The position numbers were made by a program, and so were the translations under genes. 64,000 nucleotides of DNA from Acidobacteria bacterium SCN 69-37 (lineage in GTDB: Bacteria; Acidobacteriota; Vicinamibacteria; Vicinamibacterales; SCN-69-37), in NCBI GenBank assembly GCA_001724025.1, contig MEDJ01000024.1:26225-90224 (forward strand), written 5' to 3'. Position 1 is the stretch's first letter. Each line of letters starts with the position of its first letter. This document shows positions 1-9,155 of this stretch, piece by piece. The notes beneath the pieces are model-generated. The model was not told the origin of the DNA. It made no database searches and saw nothing but the letters and a program-made list of their open reading frames with translations.

Positions 1-2
1 CG

Positions 3-598
3 CGTGTGCGCCTGGCGCACACGCGCGTCACGGCGCCCGAGGCCGGCACCATCCTCACGCGCGCCGTCGAGCCCGGGGACACGGTGCAGCCGGGTGCCAC
101 GCTGTTCGAGCTGGCCGCAGGTGACCACACCGAGCTCGTGATCGAGCCGGACGAACGCAACCTGGCGTGGATCCGCGAAGGCCAGGTCGCGCGGGCGTCG
201 GCCGACGCCTTTCCCGATCGCCAGTTCGACGCACGCGTGGACTTCGTCGCCCCGGCCGTCGACGCCAGGCGCGGCAGCATCGAGGTGCGGCTCGTCGTGC
301 CGGATCCGCCCCCGGGCCTGCGGCCGGACATGACCGTGTCCGTGGAACTCGCCGTGGCCACGGAGCACGACGTGGTGGTCGTCCCGAGCGAGGCGCTGCG
401 CGACGTGACGTCCGGCACGCCATTCGTCTGGGTCGTCGAGGGTGCGCGCGTCGCACGCCGCCCCGTCATGCTCGGCCTGCGCGGCGACGGTCACAGCGAA
501 ATCGTGTCGGGCCTCGACGCCGGCGCCGAGGTCGTCCTCGCTACCGATCGGCCGATCTCCGATGGCCAGCGCGTGCGGACACGCCCCGAGGTGCGGTG

Positions 599-599
<1 letters not shown>
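3..599 (+). CDS. HlyD/MacA-type periplasmic adaptor subunit, 5' partial
   Basis: This is the C-terminal two-thirds of a membrane-fusion protein linking an inner-membrane ABC exporter to the periplasm. The reading frame is open to the window edge, so the true start lies upstream. The visible part begins in the lipoyl/barrel-sandwich region (VTAPEAGTILTRAVEPGDTV), then shows the beta-barrel (GLRPDMTVSVELAV) and the membrane-proximal domain ending in SDGQRV. The stop codon overlaps the start of the permease (TGATG), so the two are translationally coupled. Permease and ATPase follow at once, giving a complete MacAB/LolCDE-like exporter. The substrate cannot be read from sequence. Confidence 0.85.
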
Positions 600-1808
<1,209 letters not shown>

Positions 1809-1819
<11 letters not shown>

Positions 1820-2510
1820 CGCCCCGCTCCTGCGGGTGGAGCGGCTGACGCGCGACTACGGCCGGCCGGGCCAGCCGGTGACACGCGCGCTGGCGGAGGT
1901 CGACTTCGTGTTGGCGCGCGGCGAGTTGACGGCCCTCGTCGGGCCGTCGGGCTCGGGCAAGAGCACGCTGCTCAACCTGGTGGGCCTGCTCGATCGCCCC
2001 ACGTCCGGCCGCGTGCTCCTCGACGGCTGCGACACGACGACGCTCGACGAGCGGGCGCTGACGCAGTTGCGCGGCCGCACGCTCGGGTTCATCTTCCAGT
2101 TCCACCATCTGCTGCCGGCGTTCACCGCGCTCGAGAACGTCCTGCTGCCGGCGTGGGCCGACGAGGGACGGCCCTCGTCCGAGGCGCGGGTGCACGCCGC
2201 GGCCATGCTGGAGGCCGTGGGCCTGGGCGATCGGCTGCACTCGCGCGCGACCGAACTCTCGGGCGGACAGCAGCAGCGGGTGGCCATTGCGCGCGCGCTG
2301 GCGCGCCGGCCACCGCTCGTGCTCGCCGACGAACCCACGGGCAACCTGGACACCGCGTCGTCGGATGGCGTGTTCGAGCTGATGCGGCGGTTCAACAGCG
2401 AGCAGCACACGACGTTCCTCGTCGTGACGCACGATGCCCGCATCGCCGACCGCTGCGATCGGATCATCGAGATCGTCGACGGCCGCATCCGCGTGGATCG
2501 CCGGCGCTGA
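1809..2510 (+). CDS. ABC transporter ATP-binding protein (LolD/MacB type)
   Basis: A 233-residue ATPase that powers the permease encoded just upstream. It shows Walker A (GPSGSGKST, near residue 44), the signature LSGGQQQRV, Walker B with LADEPTGNLD, and the switch histidine in VVTHD. The GTG start overlaps the permease stop. Gene order adaptor-permease-ATPase with overlapping ends indicates one operon. LolD and MacB-type ATPases cannot be separated by these motifs alone, so no symbol is given. Confidence 0.93.
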
Positions 2511-2567
2511 CGCGCGCGGCAGGTGGGTGTCGGAGCCCCGGGGGTGCCGATCCGAGGCCCCTGCGGA

Positions 2568-4643
2568 TCAGCGATCGCCGATCAGCGCGAGTGCGGCCTC
2601 GACCATCCGGTCGGCTGTCAGACCGTGGCGCACGTAGAGTTCCTCGGCCGTGTACGCCGACTGCCCGAACCCACCGGCGATGCCGAGCGTCGTGACACGG
2701 TGCGCGATGCCCGCGCGTGACAGCGCGTGCGACACCTGCGCGCCCATGCCGCCGACGATCTGGTGATCCTCGATCGTGACCAGCCGGCCCGACGCGGCGC
2801 GTACGGCCGCGCCAATCGTCTCGACGTCCACGTGGTTGACGAACGGATTATTGATGACCGTGGCCTTCACGCCGCGATCCGCCAGCAGCGCGCCCGCGCG
2901 TATCGCCTTGTCGAGCAGCGGCCCGCAGCCGACGAGCACGACGTCGCTCCCCTCGGCGAGCACCTGCGCACGTCCCCACGGGTACGAGGCGCCCGGCTGC
3001 CAGCTGACCGGATAGTTCTCGCGGCCGACGAAGAACAGGTAGGACTCCCCGTGCTCGCCGGCCAGTCGCGCCTTCGCCTGCCGGTGCACGGCTTCGTGCA
3101 TCAGCGCCTCGGCTTCGTCGGCACAGCTCGGGGCGATGACCGTGGTGTGCGGAATCGCGCTCGTGGCCGCGAAGTAGGTCGTGGCCTGGTGTGACGCCCC
3201 GTCGGCCGCGTCCTGGAAGCCGACGTGCGAGAACAGGGCGATCACCGGCGCCTGCGACAGCGCCGCCATCGTCAGCGGCAGGTTGCCCTTGGTGACGCCG
3301 AACTGACCGAACGTGTCGACGATGGAAATGAAGCCTGCCTTCGAGAAGCCGGCGCCGACGCTGATCATGTTGGCCTCGGCGATGCCGACCTCGATGGCGC
3401 GATCGGGGAACGTCTTCTGGAACGGGCTGATCCCGGTCGAGCCCTGGACGTCGGACGAGATCGAGAAGACAGGCAGGCCGTCCTGCGCCGCGCGGATCGC
3501 GGCCCGCGCGAGCCCGGCCTGGATCTTGTCCTTCTTCACGGCCGGTGCGGCCGGTGGCGGGGCCGCGGCGGCCCTGGCTTTCTTCGCGGCCTCCGTGGCC
3601 ACCCAGTCGTCGTGCAGGGCCTGCGCCCAGCGCGCGAACTCCTCAGGTACCTGTCCGCCCCAGATCTCATCGACGAACGCGACGATCTTCTCGCCGTTGG
3701 TGAGCGGGAACCCGTGTCCGCCGGCCGCGTTCTCCATCGTGGCCTTCACGCCGTAGCCCTTGATGGTGGTGATCCAGAGGCACACGGGCTTCTGCGGATC
3801 CGCCTTCGCGGCCGCGAGTCCGTCCTCGAGCGCGTGATAGACCGCCTGGAGATCGTGGCCGTTCGACACGCGGATGACGTTCCAGCCGAGGACGGCGAGC
3901 GACTCGAACGTTGGGTGCATCGAGAAGGCGTCCTTCGTGATGCGGCCCGAGAGCTTCGTGTCGTTGTCGGAGACGAGCAGCACGAACGGATTGACGCGCT
4001 CGCGCGCGGCGAGCCCGGGAATGGCCGCGAACGCCTCCTTGGCCTCGCCTTCCATCGACGCGCCGTCGCTGACCACGCACACGGTGACGCGATCGCGGCC
4101 GGCCGTGCGATCGGCGATGGCCAGCCCCTGCGCCTGCGGCAGCGCGGAACTGAGCGGACCGTTGCTCAGCAGGACGCCCTCGGGATTGAGATGCGACTCG
4201 CCGTGCCCGGTGAGCTTGCTCGCGATGCTGCGGAAGCCCTTCAGATCCTCGAACGTCAGGTGGTCGAAGCCGAGGTTCGCGCGCAGCGCGTAGATGCCGT
4301 TCTCGGCGTGTCCCGCGTCGTTCACGAAGTTGAACGCCTCGTGCCACGGGCGGCCTGTCGTCGCGAACATGATCGCGTGCAGCGCGGCGAGCATCTCGGC
4401 GTAGGCCGCCGGCCCCCCCCAGTGACACGCGGCGCCGCCGTTGACGGCGTGGAGATCCATCAGCGCGACGAGCGCGCGCGTCGCGCGCGGATCGCCGACG
4501 ATAACCTCCTGCCCGGCACGGTTGCGGATGGTCACCGCGTACTTCGGCGTGCCTGTGGGCGTCGGGGCCAGCCGGCTCGACACGGCCAGCGGCGAAAGCG
4601 GCGGAGCATCAATCTTCTGCGCGACGGAGGTATCTGCACCCAT
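2568..4643 (-). CDS. tkt: Transketolase
   Basis: A 691-residue thiamine-diphosphate enzyme of the pentose phosphate/Calvin-type rearrangements, moving two-carbon ketol units between sugar phosphates. The N-terminal TPP-binding domain has the diphosphate/metal motif as SDGASMEGE (residues 192-200) followed by SDNDTKLSG. The pyrimidine-binding domain starts near residue 380 (AIRAAQDGLPVFSISSDVQG) and contains VGIAEANMI. A C-terminal transketolase domain (VVLVGCGPLLDKAI) follows. A proline/alanine-rich linker (about residues 355-370) joins the halves. It is convergent with the ABC operon and divergent from the next gene. Confidence 0.93.
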   Translation of the reverse strand: MGADTSVAQKIDAPPLSPLAVSSRLAPTPTGTPKYAVTIRNRAGQEVIVGDPRATRALVALMDLHAVNGGAACHWGGPAAYAEMLAALHAIMFATTGRPWHEAFNFVNDAGHAENGIYALRANLGFDHLTFEDLKGFRSIASKLTGHGESHLNPEGVLLSNGPLSSALPQAQGLAIADRTAGRDRVTVCVVSDGASMEGEAKEAFAAIPGLAARERVNPFVLLVSDNDTKLSGRITKDAFSMHPTFESLAVLGWNVIRVSNGHDLQAVYHALEDGLAAAKADPQKPVCLWITTIKGYGVKATMENAAGGHGFPLTNGEKIVAFVDEIWGGQVPEEFARWAQALHDDWVATEAAKKARAAAAPPPAAPAVKKDKIQAGLARAAIRAAQDGLPVFSISSDVQGSTGISPFQKTFPDRAIEVGIAEANMISVGAGFSKAGFISIVDTFGQFGVTKGNLPLTMAALSQAPVIALFSHVGFQDAADGASHQATTYFAATSAIPHTTVIAPSCADEAEALMHEAVHRQAKARLAGEHGESYLFFVGRENYPVSWQPGASYPWGRAQVLAEGSDVVLVGCGPLLDKAIRAGALLADRGVKATVINNPFVNHVDVETIGAAVRAASGRLVTIEDHQIVGGMGAQVSHALSRAGIAHRVTTLGIAGGFGQSAYTAEELYVRHGLTADRMVEAALALIGDR

Positions 4644-4748
4644 GATCCGGCCATGTTATACCGTTCGCGCAGGCCGTGGGCCGACCCGCCGACCGGGCCG
4701 GCCGCGCGGTCGCGCGTGCCGTCAGCCGGTCGTCTATCATTCTGAACG

Positions 4749-5228
4749 GTGGCCCGTCAGCGCTTTGGTGATCGCGGTGAGTGGTATGTGGTCGCGCAGT
4801 TCATCCTGATGATTGCGCTGGTCGTGGTGCCGCCGCGGGTGAACGGCTGGCCCGCGCCCCTGCCGTCCCATCCGCTCCTCGACGCCCTGGCCGTCGTCCT
4901 CATCGTCGCCGGCATCGTCCTGCTGTTCGTCGGGGGCCGGCACCTTGGACGGAACCTGACGCCGCTGCCCACGCCGAAGTCGTCGAACGCGCTCGTGCAC
5001 CACGGGGTCTATCGCCTGGTCAGGCACCCGATCTACGGCGGGCTGATGCTGATGGCCGTCGGCTGGGGCCTGCGCCGCGGCGGTGGGCTGACAATCGTCT
5101 GCGCGGTGCTGCTCGTCTGGGTACTTGCCGCAAAATCACGGCGTGAGGAGATCTGGCTCACGCTCCGCCATCCCGAGTACGCGGCCTACCGCCGGCACAC
5201 GAAGCGATTCCTGCCGCTCATCTGGTAG
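4749..5228 (+). CDS. Isoprenylcysteine carboxyl methyltransferase-like membrane protein
   Basis: A 159-residue integral membrane protein with about four helices. The C-terminal half carries the family signature GVYRLVRHPIYGGLMLMAVG, followed by EEIWLTLRHPEYAAYRRHTKRFLP. In ICMT/PEMT-like enzymes this signature lies in the S-adenosylmethionine pocket. Bacterial members have varied and mostly unknown substrates, so the methyltransferase role is inferred. The start used is GTG with no obvious Shine-Dalgarno sequence. The gene is divergent from transketolase across 105 bases. Confidence 0.8.
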   Translation: MARQRFGDRGEWYVVAQFILMIALVVVPPRVNGWPAPLPSHPLLDALAVVLIVAGIVLLFVGGRHLGRNLTPLPTPKSSNALVHHGVYRLVRHPIYGGLMLMAVGWGLRRGGGLTIVCAVLLVWVLAAKSRREEIWLTLRHPEYAAYRRHTKRFLPLIW

Positions 5229-5260
5229 GCGGCGGGCGGCGCGGCCGCGCGGCGACCTGC

Positions 5261-5323
5261 CGGAGCCCTGAGGCTTCAGCCTCAGGGTGTCCTCCCCTGG
5301 GCCTGAAAGCCCCGGGGCTCCGA
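5261..5323. repeat. REP-like palindromic unit 1
   Basis: Two hairpins lie head to head. The first has stem CCCTGAGGC with loop TTCA and its complement GCCTCAGGG. The second is an imperfect copy around a CTGAAAG loop. GGAGC/GCTCC tags lie at the outer ends. The same architecture recurs at six other intergenic sites in this window with different but self-complementary stems. It occupies the 163-base gap after the methyltransferase-like gene; no coding potential seen. Confidence 0.85.
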
Positions 5324-5391
5324 AGATCCGGTCGTCGGAAGCCGGTCATCGATCGTAGCCGCCGGTCCGTCCCATTCCCTACAATTTCCCC

Positions 5392-6336
5392 ATGAGTCAG
5401 CCTGACATTCTCACCCTCGGCCGTCTGCACCCCGATCTCACAGCCACGCTCGCGACGCGCTACACCGTGCACCCGCTGTGGCAGGCCGACGATCCGGCGG
5501 CGTTGCTGGCAGCCGTCGGGCCGCGCATCCGCGCCGTCGCCACGACCGGCCACATTCCGTGCCCGCCCGAATTGCTCGAGGCCCTGCCGAACCTGCGGCT
5601 CGTGGCGAGCTTCGGGGTGGGCTACGACGCGATTGACGTCCCCGCCCTCACCGCGCGCGGTATCACGCTCACGAACACACCGGATGTGCTGAACGATGCG
5701 GTGGCGGAGCTGACGATCGGGATGATGATTGCGCTCGCCCGCGAAATGCCGCTCGCTGACCGCCACGTGCGCGAGGGCCGCTGGCCGGCAGGCAACTATC
5801 GCCTCACGTCGCAGCTGACCGGCGCGCGCGTCGGCATCCTCGGCCTCGGCCGCATCGGCCGCCGCGTGGCCGAGCTCTGCGCGGCGTTCCGGATGGACGT
5901 CGCCTATCACGGCCGGCACGCGCAGCCCGATCAGCCCTATCGCTACTACGCCGATCTCGTCGAGATGGCCGGCGCCGTCGACTGGCTGGTGGTGATCGCG
6001 CCATCGACACCGGCCACGGTCGGAATGGTCGATCGCCGTGTGCTCGAGGCGCTCGGCCCCACGGGCCGGGTGGTCAACGTGGCCCGCGGCAATCTCATCG
6101 ATGAACCGGCGCTCGTCGAGCTGTTGACGTCCGGCGGCCTCGGCGGCGCCGCGCTCGACGTGTTCGTCGACGAACCGCACGTACCGGCGGCCCTCTTCGA
6201 CCTGCCGAACGTGATCCTGCAGCCGCACCAGGGCAGCGCCACCCACATCACGCGACGCGCGATGGCCGATCTCGTGGCCCGGAACCTCGAGGCGTTCTTC
6301 GCCGGCCAACCACTCGTCACGCCTGTCCCGGCGTAA
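5392..6336 (+). CDS. D-isomer-specific 2-hydroxyacid dehydrogenase
   Basis: A 314-residue NAD(P)-dependent dehydrogenase of the glyoxylate/hydroxypyruvate reductase type. The Rossmann fingerprint GILGLGRIGRRVA lies at about residues 144-156. The catalytic Arg is in NVARGNLIDEPAL (near 230), the Glu in VFVDEPHVP, and the His in LQPHQGSATH (near 281). The substrate site GVGYDAIDV is typical. It reduces a 2-keto acid such as glyoxylate or hydroxypyruvate; the exact substrate cannot be told. It stands alone between two palindromic repeats. Confidence 0.9.
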   Translation: MSQPDILTLGRLHPDLTATLATRYTVHPLWQADDPAALLAAVGPRIRAVATTGHIPCPPELLEALPNLRLVASFGVGYDAIDVPALTARGITLTNTPDVLNDAVAELTIGMMIALAREMPLADRHVREGRWPAGNYRLTSQLTGARVGILGLGRIGRRVAELCAAFRMDVAYHGRHAQPDQPYRYYADLVEMAGAVDWLVVIAPSTPATVGMVDRRVLEALGPTGRVVNVARGNLIDEPALVELLTSGGLGGAALDVFVDEPHVPAALFDLPNVILQPHQGSATHITRRAMADLVARNLEAFFAGQPLVTPVPA

Positions 6337-6367
6337 CGTCGGCCGTCCCGTGCCTCGTCCCATGCGT

Positions 6368-6400
6368 CCGGAGCCCCGAGGCTTCAGCCTCGGGGAGAGA
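6368..6400. repeat. REP-like palindromic unit 2
   Basis: A single hairpin with stem CCCCGAGGC, loop TTCA and complement GCCTCGGGG, preceded by the GGAGC tag. It lies directly beside the truncated end of the ADOP stub at 6408-6512, so it may mark the breakpoint of that truncation. Confidence 0.85.
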
Positions 6401-6407
6401 CGGTCTC

Positions 6408-6512
6408 TCAGACCGGTGTCTGCCTGCGATGCGTGTCGAGTGCTTCCCACAGTTCGGCATCGAAGCGCCGGTAATTCAGCCGCGCACGGAGACGACGGAA
6501 GAAGGCGGTCAT
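6408..6512 (-). pseudogene. ADOP permease N-terminal stub
   Basis: A 34-codon remnant starting MTAFFRRLRARLNYRRFDAE. This matches the opening of the two full ADOP permeases upstream (FFRRLRARLKYRRFNAEL and LFRRLRARFRYRHFNAEL). It stops 34 codons in, just before palindromic unit 2, so the remaining roughly 840 residues of a third paralogue are missing. It begins only 5 bases after the stop of the 6518-9148 gene, as expected for a tandem operon of ADOP genes whose last member was deleted. Confidence 0.75.
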
Positions 6513-6517
6513 GGGCG

Positions 6518-9148
6518 TTATTCCTCCCTCAGCAGCACCGCGGGATCGACTCGTGCGGCGGCACGAGCGGGTCCCCACGACGCCACGACAGCCGTCGCGG
6601 CGATGGCGCCAAGCACGGTCGCCCAACTGAGAGGATCCGCAGACGTCACCCCGTACTGCAGCGACGTAATCGCGCGGGCAGTCGCGGCAGCCAGGATCGA
6701 TCCGATCGCGAGGCCGCTCGCGGCCACGACGAGGCCGTCTCGCAGCACCGTGCGATGAATCTGGCCGGGTGAGGCGCCGAGGGCGAGACGGATGCCGAAC
6801 TCCCGCCGGCGACGACTCACGGCATACGACAGCACGCTGAGCAGGCCTCCGGCTGCCGCCGCAATGGCGATGGCGGCAAAGGTGACAGCCAACGCCGCGG
6901 ATGCGCGTGGCCGCACGATCTCCCGGGCGTATCGTTCCGCCGTGATCGTCGCCCGTTGCACGCGGACGGCGGAATGCGTCGATGCCAGGCGATGACGGAT
7001 GGCCGCCGTGTCGCACGTCGGCTCGCACCGCAGGCTGACCATGGGCGTGCCGGCCGGCGTGTAGGGATGGTAGATTTCGGGACCGTCGAAGCCGGAGTTG
7101 CTGTCAATCGAGGGATAGCGAAGTTCGCGAGCGACGCCAATGACACGGTACGTCGCTTGCGGACCAGGCTGCATCGTCGACTTCTGGACTTGCGCGGCGT
7201 TGCGGAATGTGCGGCCGACAGGGTCGACGTCCTGCCACAACGCTCGCGCGAAATGCTCGCCAACGACAACGTCCCTGAAACCGTCCGATGTATTGAAACT
7301 GCGTCCCTTGAGGATGGGAATCCGGTACACCGGGAAGAACTCCGAACTGACAACGTAGTGATTCAAGTGCATGGACGCGGCTACAGCCCCGGGCTCATCC
7401 GCTATCCACGTACCGTCGTCCTGAAACCCGCCCTCCGGCGGAATCCCGTACGACCAGGCCAGGCGCTGTACGCCCGGAAGATGTCGCAGGTCGTCTTCAA
7501 TCGATCGAGCCAGCGCGGCACGGATGGTCGTCTCGTCGTCGGGGTCACTTTCTATCGTCGGCAGTACCAACCACGCCGTCGTCACACCAACGGTGTCGAG
7601 TCCCTTGTCGGCGTTCGCCAGGTTCACGAACGACCGCATCAGCAGCGCCGCACCCACGAACAGCGTGCACGCAAGCGCCACTTCCGTGACGAGGAGCGTC
7701 CGCGTGAGCACACGCGCGCCGCGGGGTTCAGTGCCGCTGCGACCGGACACACGAAGCGACTCGCCGGCGTCCGCACGCGTGCTGAGCCACGCGGGCAGCA
7801 GCCCGGCGGCCATCGTGGCGATGAGGCCGGCGGCCGAAGATGCGAGGAGTCCCCGGCCGTCGATGTTCAGCGGGTTCAGCGTCTGCTGCAGGATCGGTTC
7901 GGGCAGAAACGCACGAGCGATGGAGACGAGCGCCCAGGCCACGCCGATACCGCCAGCAACGCTCAGCGTTCCCAGTGCGACACTCTCGATGAGTGCCTGA
8001 CGCAACAGCCGCGCACGCGAGGCACCGAGCGCCGCGCGCATGCTGAACTCGCGGCGGCGCGTCGTCAATCGCGCAAGGAGCAGGCTGCTCACGTTGGCGC
8101 ACAACACGAGAAACACGAGCGCCACGCCGCCGGCCAGCAATGGCACGGCGCGGGTCGAATAGTCGTCCGACAGCCCGGCCACCGGCGACGCCAGCGCCAG
8201 CGCGTTCACCTGCCGCGCCCGGGCGTCGACGGCGCGCGCCGCGTCCGTGGCGATCCGCAGGGCGTCATCGCGCGGAATGCCGGACGCGAAGCGGACGTAC
8301 GGTCGCGCCGACTCTCCAGCCTGATTCAGATCGGCCGGACGCCACAGAACGGTGGTCGCTTCCGGAAACCTGAAGTCCGCGGCGAGCACGCCGACAACCG
8401 TCAGCCGCTCGCCGTCGACCGTGATCGACGCGCCCACGAGAGCCGGATCCGCGCCGTACAACGTGCGCCAGATGGCTTCCGAGATGAGCACGCGATCGGC
8501 TTGCCCCGCCTGTCCCTCGGCCTCGTGAAACAGGCGCCCGTGCAGCGGCCGGACATTGCCAAGCATGTCGAACACGCCGGGCGTGACCGCAGCCATCCTG
8601 CGCTCGACGACGGTGTCACCCGCCTCGAGCAGGCCCGACCATGGCCGCGCGGACTCGACGACCTCGAAGGCGCCGCTCTCACGCCATGCTTTCGCGATTG
8701 CCGCAGGGACGACGCTGTCGCGAACGCCGCGCTCGTTGCCCGTCAGCACGAGCGCGAGTTGATCCGGCTCGCGGAATGGCGCGGGCCTGAAGACGAGCGC
8801 ATCGACGACGGTAAACATGGCGGTCGTGATGCCGATGCCGAGCGCCAGCATCGCCGCGGCCGTCACCGTGAAGCCACGGTGCATGGCCAATGTCTGCACC
8901 GCATGCCGCACGTCCTGCCACACACTCTCGAGCCACGGCGCGAGCCAGACACCACGCGCCGATTCACGCGCCAGCGTCACATTGCCGATCTGCCGTGCAG
9001 CCTGACGCTGCACGTCGTCTGGCGCTCCGCCCGATACGCGCAGCTCGTCCTCCGCCATCGCGCGGTGCACATCGAGCTCGTCCTTCAACTCGGCGTTGAA
9101 GCGGCGGTACTTCAGTCGGGCGCGGAGGCGGCGGAAGAAGCCGGGCAT
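6518..9148 (-). CDS. ADOP-family (acidobacterial duplicated orphan permease) FtsX-type permease
   Basis: An 876-residue permease. It starts with the cytosolic prefix motif FFRRLRARLKYRRFNAELKDELD, shown here over its first residues only. A first membrane helix (TAAAMLALGIGITTAMFTVV) and a MacB-like periplasmic domain follow, then an FtsX three-helix bundle (near residues 350-440). A second periplasmic domain and a second FtsX bundle end in RAAARVDPAVLLREE. This duplicated layout is the ADOP hallmark; no ATPase is encoded nearby. The start at 9148 is preferred over an ATG nine codons upstream because GAGGTGA precedes it. The upstream gene ends 7 bases away. Confidence 0.88.
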   Translation of the reverse strand: MPGFFRRLRARLKYRRFNAELKDELDVHRAMAEDELRVSGGAPDDVQRQAARQIGNVTLARESARGVWLAPWLESVWQDVRHAVQTLAMHRGFTVTAAAMLALGIGITTAMFTVVDALVFRPAPFREPDQLALVLTGNERGVRDSVVPAAIAKAWRESGAFEVVESARPWSGLLEAGDTVVERRMAAVTPGVFDMLGNVRPLHGRLFHEAEGQAGQADRVLISEAIWRTLYGADPALVGASITVDGERLTVVGVLAADFRFPEATTVLWRPADLNQAGESARPYVRFASGIPRDDALRIATDAARAVDARARQVNALALASPVAGLSDDYSTRAVPLLAGGVALVFLVLCANVSSLLLARLTTRRREFSMRAALGASRARLLRQALIESVALGTLSVAGGIGVAWALVSIARAFLPEPILQQTLNPLNIDGRGLLASSAAGLIATMAAGLLPAWLSTRADAGESLRVSGRSGTEPRGARVLTRTLLVTEVALACTLFVGAALLMRSFVNLANADKGLDTVGVTTAWLVLPTIESDPDDETTIRAALARSIEDDLRHLPGVQRLAWSYGIPPEGGFQDDGTWIADEPGAVAASMHLNHYVVSSEFFPVYRIPILKGRSFNTSDGFRDVVVGEHFARALWQDVDPVGRTFRNAAQVQKSTMQPGPQATYRVIGVARELRYPSIDSNSGFDGPEIYHPYTPAGTPMVSLRCEPTCDTAAIRHRLASTHSAVRVQRATITAERYAREIVRPRASAALAVTFAAIAIAAAAGGLLSVLSYAVSRRRREFGIRLALGASPGQIHRTVLRDGLVVAASGLAIGSILAAATARAITSLQYGVTSADPLSWATVLGAIAATAVVASWGPARAAARVDPAVLLREE

Positions 9149-9155
9149 CGTCACC

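Noticed and set aside
3225-4745. 506-codon open frame opposite transketolase
   Set aside because: It is antisense to a well-matched transketolase and has an Arg-rich, motif-free product, typical of shadow frames in GC-rich genes.
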